From IMG/VR virus record IMGVR_UViG_3300044825_002018, positions 1 to 43,263 of that record: a stretch of DNA of 43,263 nucleotides; one strand, given 5' to 3'. Below, one piece after another: positions 27,118-35,289 of this stretch (its first letter is position 1; each line of letters opens with the position of its first letter). A program made the position numbers and the translations under genes. Source of the DNA: a virus. The notes under the pieces are model-generated. The model was given only the letters and a program-made list of their open reading frames with translations, did not search any database and had not been told where the DNA came from.

Positions 27118-27594
27118 TTAATACTCCTTTATAATTGGCTCCGATTTGAGAATTCCAGTTACTAGGTTTTTTATATCTCTTCCTGAGATAGATCCATCGT
27201 TTACTAATTTTGCATAAGGCCCAATATAGGAATCACCTTTCAAAATTTCTAAAATATATTCAAAACAATAAAGTTTCTTTTTCGCTTCCCTGTTTAACGC
27301 CCAAAGAAAAAAACCTTTGTAATCGTAAGTAGTTCCAAGAAATTCTTTTGCTTTTCCAAAACAAAAATAATCTAGATCTACTGGATAAGTTTCTACAATT
27401 ATATTTTTTAAATCTGATACTCTTCGCTCTGCAAGAACCTTTCCTTTCCATCCTGAAGCTTCTAAAATTAGATCCCCAAACTCATCAGGGAAACAGATTC
27501 CTGCATGTCTATAATTCTGGTTGGTTATAAACTTTACTATTTTATCTAGTAAATTTTCATTTTTGGGAACGAATAATAATATTTCTGCTTTCAT
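27118..27594 (-). CDS. Permuted papain-fold cysteine peptidase (YiiX/NlpC-P60-like)
   Basis: 158 aa from ATG 27594, which overlaps the holin stop (ATGA); the longer frame from 27675 runs inside the holin gene. The His comes first (NYRHAGICFPDEF, H30) and the Cys later (KKLYCFEYILEI, C110), the order of permuted NlpC/P60 or YiiX proteins; TTYDYKGFFLWAL between them is typical. Such enzymes may cut peptide cross-links, giving the phage a second wall-active protein beside the amidase, although some family members act on other acyl substrates. Located between holin and amidase. Confidence 0.75.
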   Translation of the reverse strand: MKAEILLFVPKNENLLDKIVKFITNQNYRHAGICFPDEFGDLILEASGWKGKVLAERRVSDLKNIIVETYPVDLDYFCFGKAKEFLGTTYDYKGFFLWALNREAKKKLYCFEYILEILKGDSYIGPYAKLVNDGSISGRDIKNLVTGILKSEPIIKEY

Positions 27595-28001
27595 TTCTTT
27601 TTTAAATCCTTTACTATTTTTTCTGCTGATCTTCCTATCACATAGCCACCAAGTCCAATATCCATCGCTTGCCAAAGCTGGTCTGGAATTGTTTCCATAT
27701 TGATTTTTAAAGTTAGATCAAAGCCAAAAATTAAACTGACATATGGAGCTAATAAAAAATTATTAAAGATGATAATTATAATCATCCACATAAAAGCTGG
27801 TCGCCAAGCGTTTTGCCACCATTTTTCAGATGATACTTCACGCCCTACGATATCGCCAGCGATTGATAAAATTTTAGATTCGTTCTCTAAAATTCTAGCT
27901 CTGATTTCTGCGTGTGCTTTTAGCTTTTCGTTTTGATCTGGTAAAAACTTGTCTAGAGTTTCACCAAAAACGCCGATAATAGTATCAGCAAGCCCAAACA
28001 T
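27591..28001 (-). CDS. Holin, 3-TM family
   Basis: 136 aa. N-terminal amphipathic part (DTIIGVFGETLDKFLPDQNE, KLKAHAEIRARILENE), conserved SSEKWWQNAWRPAFMWMIII, then hydrophobic helices (IIFNNFLLAPYVSLIFGF) and a C-terminal helix, LWQAMDIGLGGYVIGRSAEK. The W-rich 'WRP.fmwmi' motif and overall size match the holin_3TMs family. It opens the inner membrane at the programmed time so the amidase and peptidase can reach the wall. Upstream is the fibre chaperone gene, whose stop overlaps the holin start. Confidence 0.85.
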   Translation of the reverse strand: MFGLADTIIGVFGETLDKFLPDQNEKLKAHAEIRARILENESKILSIAGDIVGREVSSEKWWQNAWRPAFMWMIIIIIFNNFLLAPYVSLIFGFDLTLKINMETIPDQLWQAMDIGLGGYVIGRSAEKIVKDLKKK

Positions 28002-28471
28002 TAAACTTCTATCGCCTCAAGCTCTGCAAGTGTTTTTGCTTTTTTAATAGCTATTTTTTTTGATAGTCTCTGCTCTTCCATTTGCGCCGCAATATTTCTG
28101 AGTGCTGTTTCTCTTTCAAGAATTGTATTTGCCGCTTCGTCTAGATCCGCCGCTTCTCCAGCTTGCACGCTAGCATTTAATAAAGGGTATTCCCCAGGAT
28201 CATTGGCTAAATAAGCTTTTGCTTCTTGCGCTTTTAATAAATAAATCATATCCATAAACGCGCCTGGAGTAAGAATTTTAACCCTTTGATTTGAAAAATA
28301 CTGATCTACTTCTGAAGCTTTTCTTTTTTTTGCCATTTCCAAAAGTGCTGTATCTTTTTGTTTCTTGGTAGGCTCAAAACCATCTTGAAACGTCAAAACG
28401 CCATCAGCGATAGTAAACCCGCCGTGGTCCGCTTTATAAAAAACTGCTATGTCGATTAAATCATTATTCAT
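28001..28471 (-). CDS. Tail fibre assembly chaperone-like protein (DUF4376-like)
   Basis: 156 aa. The N-terminus (IAVFYKADHGGFTIADGVLT, FQDGFEPTK) resembles the 'fy....ggfy....' start of small fibre-assembly proteins, and the helical middle (LEMAKKRKASEVDQYFSNQR, FMDMIYLLKAQEAKAYL) and C-terminus (LAELEAIEV) fit the DUF4376/chaperone layout. It lies next to the fibre gene 28471-29556 and upstream of the lysis module, where such chaperones normally sit. Expression is coupled to the fibre gene by TAATG. Confidence 0.6.
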   Translation of the reverse strand: MNNDLIDIAVFYKADHGGFTIADGVLTFQDGFEPTKKQKDTALLEMAKKRKASEVDQYFSNQRVKILTPGAFMDMIYLLKAQEAKAYLANDPGEYPLLNASVQAGEAADLDEAANTILERETALRNIAAQMEEQRLSKKIAIKKAKTLAELEAIEV

Positions 28472-29556
28472 TAGCTAAACTCCATTACTCTCAAAACTGA
28501 GCCCGTGTAAATTATTGATTGATCGCCAGATGTAACCCTGTGCGCGATCCTATAATAAGGTGTCGCGCTATTGTTATTGTGCTTTATTAAAAAGCTTACT
28601 GAAGATCTATTGTCTATTACAAATTGTTCTGCTAGTTCTCTAACTCTTAAAGTTGATCCTGTATAAACAGTTGAAGTACCAGCTCCAGTGCTAGGGTTTG
28701 CTCGGTGTGTAACTCTGTAGTAAGGTGTCGCGCTTACTGTAGTATGTCTAAACGAATCAGAAATAAAAACTTGTTGAGTTGATGATGTCGCGCCACCTAC
28801 CCCTTGATTTGAAGTATAAGTTCTCAAATTTGACCAAGAGCTATTGTCTGTTGAAAATTCTAAAGCTATTTGATTTGAAGCTCCTGCGTCTGTGTCTGTA
28901 ACATTTGTATCAATTCCTAGCTCTAAATATCTAACATTTGCGCCGTTTATTGGTGAATAACTAATATTTAAACCTGTTACTTGATAGCTGGTTGAAGTTG
29001 TACTAGCATTAGTGCCAAGGGTTTGATCTGTAACTTTTACCTCTTTTGCACCTGCTCCAAGATCTGCTTTTCTGGTGAATGTTTTTATAGTTGTCCAATT
29101 TGAGTTGTCGGTTGAATATTGAAGATCTAGAAAGCCCTCGGCCGCTGAGCCATCTGGATCGTTTACGTTCCAATCAATATAACCGAAAAGATAGCGATCA
29201 TTTGCGCCGCTTATTGGACTATATGAAACCGCTAATCCGCTCGCTGTCGCTGTAGTAGCCGTAATAGTTGAATCAGAGCCTAAACTAGCTTCTGTGTTTT
29301 TTACCATTATTCCATCAAAATTTTGGACTCGGTTATCAATAATATTTTTAATTGCTGTATTTAATTGATTTAAACTTGCGTTATTTTGGCTTAAAGCTCC
29401 AATTCCTGAAGCAGGATCTAAAACCACGTTTACCAGCTCTTCTTGGATTGCATTCATGCAAGAAGCGTCTACGATTGTACCTAGCACTCCAGTTGATGGA
29501 TTTCCGTCGGTATAAAGATTGCCTGCAATTTGTGAGCCGTTATCTACTCGTTTCAT
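28471..29556 (-). CDS. Tail fibre protein with internal repeats
   Basis: 361 aa. The first ~80 residues (MKRVDNGSQIAGNLYTDGNP, ASCMNAIQEELVNVVLD) are a recurring fibre N-terminus. The rest contains repeated beta units: SYSPISGANDRYL / SYSPINGANVRYL, LDLQYSTDNSNWTTIKTF / ALEFSTDNSSWSNLRTY, and TPYYRVTHRANP..VYTGSTLRVRE / TPYYRIAHRVTS..IYTGSVLRVME. Such repeats indicate a domain duplication within the receptor-binding part. It is followed by its chaperone and preceded by the DUF2341/LamG gene. Confidence 0.7.
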   Translation of the reverse strand: MKRVDNGSQIAGNLYTDGNPSTGVLGTIVDASCMNAIQEELVNVVLDPASGIGALSQNNASLNQLNTAIKNIIDNRVQNFDGIMVKNTEASLGSDSTITATTATASGLAVSYSPISGANDRYLFGYIDWNVNDPDGSAAEGFLDLQYSTDNSNWTTIKTFTRKADLGAGAKEVKVTDQTLGTNASTTSTSYQVTGLNISYSPINGANVRYLELGIDTNVTDTDAGASNQIALEFSTDNSSWSNLRTYTSNQGVGGATSSTQQVFISDSFRHTTVSATPYYRVTHRANPSTGAGTSTVYTGSTLRVRELAEQFVIDNRSSVSFLIKHNNNSATPYYRIAHRVTSGDQSIIYTGSVLRVMEFS

Positions 29557-29570
29557 AATTTCATTATAAC

Positions 29571-30914
29571 CTAATTCCTTGGAGCGTAAAGCTTATACGG
29601 ATGGTTACTAGGTAAATTGTTATTTCCGCCAAACCATTTCCAAGCTAAATAGCCCTCGATTTTTTGCCGATCTGAATCAGTCAAAGTATTTAACATCATC
29701 AGCTCTGCAAGATCGCCCTGGAATGTACCGCCAATATTGAGATTGGGAATCTGTTCAATAGTTACGTTTCCAGTGCCTACGGATACATTTTGATCAAAAT
29801 CTAAAACTAAATTAGTATTAGCCGCGTTCCCAGTTGATCCTATTGCTGGTGTCAAAGCTTCAATTTGCGGAGGGTTTTGGGTTTGAATTAAACTTATATC
29901 GTAAAAAGTACTTGGTGAGCTTAAATTATTGTATTCGCTTAAAATCCAAGCCGCACTCAATTGTACTGGAGCTATTCGAAATTCCTCAACCTGCCCTAAA
30001 AACCAGTTTGCTTTTGAACCATCACGCCCAAATAGATTAAATGTATCTCCCCCTGTCCAAAGTGTTCCAGTCGAATCAGTAGCAGTTTGCTGACTCCCAT
30101 TTTGGTATATGTAGCCAGTGCCTCCATTTTTTGCTGTGCCTACCACATGAAAATAAGAACCTAATGTAAATGTAGAATTTGCTGGAAGATTTGCAGTTGC
30201 ACCATCAAAATAATAGTGTTCAAATTTACTAGATGTTATTCTTAGATTTTCAGAAAAACTAGCATTACTATTATCAGTTCCTGAATTTTTTACAGTTATT
30301 GCACCATTAGTAGTAGTTGGTTTTATGTATGTTGAAAATGTATATTCTGTCAAATCTGTTGGATCTGCTACCGTTAAATAATAATTTGTGCCATCAACAT
30401 CTAAAGATTTACCAATTGGACCATCATTTAAACTTGTTATTGCTGGAGTACCAAGAACGGAAGCTGAAAAACCATTACTTGCAGAATTTATAAAATTTGT
30501 ACCAGTTGCAATATTTCCAGCTGGAGTATATTCGTTAAAATGATAAACAATTCTATAGATAGAATTCCAAACATTGTAAGCTCCAAAAGTTGCATTTTTA
30601 GCGGGATTGGTTGCGCTTGCATTTCCAAAATAAATATAAAAATCAGTAGTAGTTGAATTACTTAAATTATCAGCTCTAAAATATAATTCACCTGTTGAAG
30701 TTCCCGTATTGATTGAAACCAATTCTCTTGGAACCTCTGTAACTTCATCAGCCAAAGTTATTCTAATGTCTCCGCCATCTGCTTTTATATTAGAAAAAAA
30801 ATCAGATCCAAGATTAGCTAAATTTAGATAAACTGGAAAATTTGTTAAAGATCCACTTTGTACCCCAATAGTAATTTTTTTTCTATAAAACCAGTTTGTA
30901 TTGTACCAAGCCAT
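29571..30914 (-). CDS. Adhesin-like tail protein: DUF2341, LamG, partial Ig-like domain
   Basis: 447 aa. Residues 1-105 are DUF2341 (MAWYNTNWFYRKKITIGVQS, TDFYIYFGNASA). Residues ~155-345 are a LamG/concanavalin-like domain (LDVDGTNYYLTVADPTDLTE, GSYFHVVGTAKNGGTGYIYQ, WFLGQVEEFRI). A stretch at ~350-395 (LTPAIGSTGNAANTNLVLDF, DQNVSVGTGNVTIEQ) has the N-terminal half of an SbsA-type Ig domain. The end (DLAELMMLNTLTDSDRQKIE, GYLAWKWFGG...LPSNHPYKLY) is a LamG C-terminal tail common in marine phages. Sugar binding is expected. The start overlaps the YmfQ-fusion stop by one base. Confidence 0.75.
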   Translation of the reverse strand: MAWYNTNWFYRKKITIGVQSGSLTNFPVYLNLANLGSDFFSNIKADGGDIRITLADEVTEVPRELVSINTGTSTGELYFRADNLSNSTTTDFYIYFGNASATNPAKNATFGAYNVWNSIYRIVYHFNEYTPAGNIATGTNFINSASNGFSASVLGTPAITSLNDGPIGKSLDVDGTNYYLTVADPTDLTEYTFSTYIKPTTTNGAITVKNSGTDNSNASFSENLRITSSKFEHYYFDGATANLPANSTFTLGSYFHVVGTAKNGGTGYIYQNGSQQTATDSTGTLWTGGDTFNLFGRDGSKANWFLGQVEEFRIAPVQLSAAWILSEYNNLSSPSTFYDISLIQTQNPPQIEALTPAIGSTGNAANTNLVLDFDQNVSVGTGNVTIEQIPNLNIGGTFQGDLAELMMLNTLTDSDRQKIEGYLAWKWFGGNNNLPSNHPYKLYAPRN

Positions 30915-33217
30915 TAAGTAACCTCAAAATTCCAATTTTCTAAACCGCTGTAAGCTGTGATCGCGCCAGGATCTACTTTTACTCTAATCTTGCTATTCGC
31001 GCTTAAATCATTCGCTGGATTTATTGTAACTATATCATTTACAAAAGAAACCAAAGATCCGTTTGTAATTGCAATTTGTTCTAATAAAATATTAGGATTG
31101 CGATAAGGATCAATCGTAAGCCCTGAGCCAGTTGAGTAATATAATTCGCTAATAATTTGACCATTTAATCCTAATCTAGTTCTAGTACTTTCAATGCCTA
31201 GATAAACAATATTCTGGTTACTGACTGAGCCGCTATAGCTTAAAGATTTTTCTTTTTTATAAACTGCAATTCTTGCATTAATTGGATTCTGACTAATTTG
31301 TTTTTTATAATAAAATTCGCCATTAACTAAAATTTCAGCTCTTCCGCTAGTACTTAAGTTTACAGTTCCATTAAAGTTTTTAACCCAATTATCAGCGTTT
31401 AAAGTTGTTCCTGTTAGCTTATATCTAACCACCGCATTTGGATCATTTATAAAAAGTTGATTTTCAAAAAGCACCATTGAACTAGCATTAATGCCAGTAT
31501 TCGCCGCTGTCTCTAAATATAAACCATTTGCTAAATTGTAACTATTTGCTTTATTTATTAACTTGCCAGCTTCAGTAAGCCATAAAGTGCCATTTGCCCA
31601 AGTTAAGCCGCTAGGACTTGAATAACCGCTTAAACCCTCGCTGGTAAACGTTGAGCCATTCCAAACAAAAATATCACCAGCTCCAGCCGCGCGTTTGTTT
31701 ATATAAATATTCGTCCCATCGCAAGCAAGTTTATTGCAATTTGTCGCGCCTGTTCCTACCTGACTAAATGCGTTTGTATTAGGATTGTATCTAATTAGCT
31801 TGCCGTTTTGTCCATCTGCAATATAAATAAATCCATCGCCTGGATTGTAGATTAAATCTATTAGATCCGCTGAAGCATTAACTGTATTTGTATATTCGTT
31901 TGCTGTCGTTCCATCCCAAACTAAAATTTGGTTTACAGTTCCACAAACTGCATAAAGCTTATTGTTAGCTACAATCAAAGGCCCTCTTGGAGCGCGATTC
32001 GTAAGTCCCGCCGCTACGTCTGTCCAAGTGCCGTTATTGTTTAATCTCCAAAGTCCATTATCTGCACTTAAATAAAAATTGCCATTAAAATAAGCTATTC
32101 CATAAATTGTAAATTGTCCCGCCAAAGTTAGTAAACTTGAATAATCAAAACCTTGGTAAAAATCACTCAATAAAACGCTATTTAATTGATTGGATTGCGC
32201 GTTTAATTGATACTGATTTCTATCGAATAATTTCCCGCCGCCTGAAGTAATATCCATTACTGCAAAAGCGTGTATCCCATTATCCGCGCTCATTTGTGTA
32301 AGATTTTTTACTGATAAAGTTTCTCCAGTAGTAAATCTTGCTACTGGTTTACCATTAAAAGCATTTAAAACTTTTGTAGGTTGTTTTGCCGCGTCTGCTT
32401 GGATTGCATTTCTATTTGCTTTTTTATCAGTCCAAGTGCTTAAAGCTCCAGCAGTAGTAAAATCTGTCCCATCAAACCAAGTAAACATACTTGATAAGCC
32501 GCTCGGTGTCCAAGTATCAGCCAGTTCTAAGTTTGCTGTAATGTTAGCTTGCCCTTGAATAAATCTTATTAATGAAATTGCGCCTACCATCGCCACATCG
32601 ACATATAAAGAGCCGTCTATGTTTTGAACTACATCTTCATAAGAAAAAATTATACTTGTGTGAGCTGGCTTTACTTGATTTAAAACACACTCTAATAGTG
32701 CGTTTGAAAAATATATTAGTCTGTCGCTGGCTCTTGATAAACCAGCTCTAAAAAAGCTAAGTGTATTAGTTCTTGCTCTTACATTCCAAGCATAAGCAAA
32801 ACCATTTGCTAAAACTCTATCCTGGCAACGATTGCGGCCCGCTCTAAACTGTTGAAATCCATCTGATACTTTTACTAAAAATCCCGCCGCTTTTGCTACC
32901 TCTTGAAAATATATCCGATCTGATCCACCGAGTGATATTAATCTGGCTAAAATAGCGCGCTTAAGCTCTTCTGCACTAGATGATAAACCTTGACAACGAT
33001 GATCACCAAGCGCAATTTCTACCCACTCTGAAATTAATTCAGTAGTAGTATAAGGATTTATTTCTCTTAAAACTCTTAAAGCTTCCTCTTCAAGCCTTGC
33101 AAATTCTATTGATTCACCAGAAATAAGTTTTTGTAAATTGCTATTTGGGTTTGGATTCCACGCTGAACCTTGAGGAATCAATTCATTTAATAAATTTTTG
33201 TATGCTATCGAATCCAT
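30914..33217 (-). CDS. Baseplate protein (YmfQ/gp48-like) fused to adhesin domains
   Basis: 767 aa. Residues ~1-215 are the YmfQ/DUF2313 domain (LIPQGSAWNPNPNSNLQKLI, ISEWVEIALGDHRCQGLSSS, LKRAILARLISLGGSDRIYF), the Mu gp48 component normally ~190 aa long. Beyond it are a LamG-like region (SSMFTWFDGTDFTTAGALST, ~240-345), a beta-propeller-like series of short repeats (~350-570; YNPGDGFIYIADGQNGKLIR, LTWANGTLWLTEAG) and a C-terminal half of an Ig-like domain (DIVTINPANDLSANSKIRVK, DPGAITAYSGLENWNFEVT). So the wedge protein directly carries a large receptor- or glycan-binding extension. Function of each part is inferred from pattern. Confidence 0.75.
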   Translation of the reverse strand: MDSIAYKNLLNELIPQGSAWNPNPNSNLQKLISGESIEFARLEEEALRVLREINPYTTTELISEWVEIALGDHRCQGLSSSAEELKRAILARLISLGGSDRIYFQEVAKAAGFLVKVSDGFQQFRAGRNRCQDRVLANGFAYAWNVRARTNTLSFFRAGLSRASDRLIYFSNALLECVLNQVKPAHTSIIFSYEDVVQNIDGSLYVDVAMVGAISLIRFIQGQANITANLELADTWTPSGLSSMFTWFDGTDFTTAGALSTWTDKKANRNAIQADAAKQPTKVLNAFNGKPVARFTTGETLSVKNLTQMSADNGIHAFAVMDITSGGGKLFDRNQYQLNAQSNQLNSVLLSDFYQGFDYSSLLTLAGQFTIYGIAYFNGNFYLSADNGLWRLNNNGTWTDVAAGLTNRAPRGPLIVANNKLYAVCGTVNQILVWDGTTANEYTNTVNASADLIDLIYNPGDGFIYIADGQNGKLIRYNPNTNAFSQVGTGATNCNKLACDGTNIYINKRAAGAGDIFVWNGSTFTSEGLSGYSSPSGLTWANGTLWLTEAGKLINKANSYNLANGLYLETAANTGINASSMVLFENQLFINDPNAVVRYKLTGTTLNADNWVKNFNGTVNLSTSGRAEILVNGEFYYKKQISQNPINARIAVYKKEKSLSYSGSVSNQNIVYLGIESTRTRLGLNGQIISELYYSTGSGLTIDPYRNPNILLEQIAITNGSLVSFVNDIVTINPANDLSANSKIRVKVDPGAITAYSGLENWNFEVT

Positions 33218-33218
33218 T

Positions 33219-34301
33219 TTATAACCAGGTTATAGTCCCCATAATCGGAACCTGTCCAAGTGTGTACTGCACGTTTGCGCTAGGAACCGATACCACGTTA
33301 TCATTTTCACCCGCCGCGTTTGAAACTGCTTCCCTAATTTTAGATATCAATAAAGTCCAGCCTACAATATTTCCGCCTACTGTATCAGCGGGTTTGCGCT
33401 CGCGTGCTAGTAAATCTTTTAAAGCATTTGTTATATTCGCTCTGATCTCTGGAGTGTCTGGGTTGATGTCTATCGTAAAATTTTGTGCTGTGGTTGCTAC
33501 TGCATTAACCGATAAACTCGCTGTAATTGGCTTCCTGCTTGGATCTGAAATATAATTAAAAACATTTGTTACCACCGTATTTGATGGAACGATATTATTC
33601 TCATCGGTTGAAGTTAAATATATCCCTACTGTCCCTGCGCCGTTTAATAAGGGTATAACGTAAGCTTCGCCTACGCCTGAAACCGATTCCGCCCATTGTT
33701 TATAATCGTTTGCATTTCCGCCGTGTGGAGGTGTTTGAATTCTATTTATAATCCGCTCCCTGAGCTGATCGTCTGTTTCTTGATCTAAGCCGCCAGTTAG
33801 TCCGCCCGCCGCTACTGTTACTGAGTTATTTATAAATTGAATCGGATTCAAAAGACTTAAAGAGCTGGAGGCCGCTTTATTGCCTGCGATTCCTGGAGCT
33901 AATGCAATTATTGGAGCCGTAGCAGTTCCAAGCGCAATAGTTACGCCAGCAGTAGTTTTATAAGTTATATCATCATCACTGATCAATAAAGTACCCGATG
34001 GAATTAAAGTTCCATTTGTGCCCGTAAACGTAGCATTTCCAGCCGCGTAAGTGCCAGCGTTTCTAGCAACGCCGTAAACATTCGCCCAAGCATTTAAAAA
34101 TTCACCAATCGCATTTGATGGAAGAGCTTCTTTTGATAATGTGTTTAAGTATCCGTAAAGCCCATAAAATGCCCCAGCGTTTGCGTTTGCTATTGCTTTT
34201 AAAAAAGAGCCATCCAGAAATGGAGCTGAATTTAATTCACTTTGAAGATCGGTTTCAATCCTGGAGATAATTTGCTGTAAAGTAGGTTTGATTAATGGCA
34301 T
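33219..34301 (-). CDS. Baseplate J-like protein (Mu gp47)
   Basis: 360 aa. The family signature is clear: ISRIETDLQSELNSAPFLDG, AFYGLYGYLNTLSKEALPSN, GEFLNAWANVYGVARNAGTY, then GLDQETDDQLRERIINRIQT, PPHGGNANDYKQWAESVSGV and GTVGIYLTSTDENNIVPSN. It forms the baseplate wedge with the gp46-like and YmfQ proteins and holds the fibres in contractile tails. The length is typical. The gene lies one base before the YmfQ gene, so expression is coupled. Confidence 0.9.
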   Translation of the reverse strand: MPLIKPTLQQIISRIETDLQSELNSAPFLDGSFLKAIANANAGAFYGLYGYLNTLSKEALPSNAIGEFLNAWANVYGVARNAGTYAAGNATFTGTNGTLIPSGTLLISDDDITYKTTAGVTIALGTATAPIIALAPGIAGNKAASSSLSLLNPIQFINNSVTVAAGGLTGGLDQETDDQLRERIINRIQTPPHGGNANDYKQWAESVSGVGEAYVIPLLNGAGTVGIYLTSTDENNIVPSNTVVTNVFNYISDPSRKPITASLSVNAVATTAQNFTIDINPDTPEIRANITNALKDLLARERKPADTVGGNIVGWTLLISKIREAVSNAAGENDNVVSVPSANVQYTLGQVPIMGTITWL

Positions 34302-34312
34302 TTTGTTTTGTC

Positions 34313-34774
34313 CTATTGAAATAAAATTAAGTATTCGCTCCGATCAAATTTATAGCTATCTGCGTTTATATTTTCCCATAAATATTGAAATCTATAATCA
34401 TTTGATTTTTTTATTGTAATTATAAAATTGAATTTTGATCTATTTTCTATAGTCCCAGTTACGTCTATTGATTTTGCAATATTTTGCACGATTAACCAAT
34501 TTAACGCGTCTTTTATATACTGAATCCCTTTTTCTAGATTCTGAAGTGTCGCTTTTTGCCTAGCAAGTAACCAAAGTAAAGATCCTAAATCTCTAGACCA
34601 CCAGCCGCGCGGATCTTCATCTAGCAAAAGTTCTTCTGGGTTTGCGCGTGAATCAGAAAATAAGCTTACCAAAATAGCAGTTTTTAAATCTTTGCCAGTT
34701 TGTAAATCGGTGTTAGATTCATTTAGCAAAATATCCGCCCATCCATCTTGCCATATTAAACCTACGTCTGCCAT
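34313..34774 (-). CDS. Baseplate protein GP46-like (gpW/T4 gp25 type)
   Basis: 153 aa. The pattern DVGLIWQDGWADILLNESNT, DLQTGKDLKTAILVSLFSDS, DPRGWWSRDLGSLLWLLARQ and LNWLIVQNIAKSIDVTG is diagnostic of the Mu GP46 family: Trp-rich N-terminal part, 'DLQTG.dL.tAilisLftd', 'GWW.d..g..lwll'. It joins the sheath to the baseplate wedge like T4 gp25. The order next to the gp47- and gp45-like genes is that of Mu. Confidence 0.88.
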   Translation of the reverse strand: MADVGLIWQDGWADILLNESNTDLQTGKDLKTAILVSLFSDSRANPEELLLDEDPRGWWSRDLGSLLWLLARQKATLQNLEKGIQYIKDALNWLIVQNIAKSIDVTGTIENRSKFNFIITIKKSNDYRFQYLWENINADSYKFDRSEYLILFQ

Positions 34775-34788
34775 AAGCTAATTATAAA

Positions 34789-35289
34789 CTACATCTGTAA
34801 ATTTGGAATGGAGCCGCCTGGATGAGTATGCCCATTATATTGAGTCCTCATCGCTGAAACAGTTCTTGTATTTGTGCCTGAGTTGTCTAAAATATTTCCT
34901 GTAACTTGCAAATTGCCGTTAATAATGACATTTGGAGCTGTAATTTCAATCGTTCGGTTTTGCTTGATAACAATTTTATCCCCTAAATGGTTATAAATTG
35001 TAACCTCCCCAGCGTTAAGATTTAACGGCCTGTATCGCCCGTCTTCTGTCGCTATGATGATTGAATTATCTCTGGAGCCTGCAATCGAAACCGCTACCGC
35101 TTGCGCGCCTGGTAATGGAACGGAGCTAAAGCCGTATTCTTGATACCGATCTACGTTTGAATGGGTTTCGTTATCCATCAAAGAAATTTGGCATTTTTGA
35201 ATTTTTTTTGTATCGTCAATAATCCTCAAAATACCGATTCCCACCGCTAATAAAATTTTTCTTTTGAGTTCGTTTATTAGTTGATTCAT
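34789..35289 (-). CDS. Baseplate spike protein, gpV/Mu gp45-like
   Basis: 166 aa. After an N-terminal helix an OB-fold-like region (QISLMDNETHSNVDRYQEYG, FSSVPLPGAQAVAVSIAGSR, DNSIIIATEDGRYRPLNLNA) leads to a beta-helix needle (VTIYNHLGDKIVIKQNRTIE, APNVIINGNLQVTGNILDNS) and a tip ending YNGHTHPGGSIPNLQ. The GHTHPGG tip typically holds an iron ion. The protein punctures the outer membrane at contraction, which supports a Gram-negative host. Its start overlaps the gp44-like stop by four bases. Confidence 0.9.
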   Translation of the reverse strand: MNQLINELKRKILLAVGIGILRIIDDTKKIQKCQISLMDNETHSNVDRYQEYGFSSVPLPGAQAVAVSIAGSRDNSIIIATEDGRYRPLNLNAGEVTIYNHLGDKIVIKQNRTIEITAPNVIINGNLQVTGNILDNSGTNTRTVSAMRTQYNGHTHPGGSIPNLQM

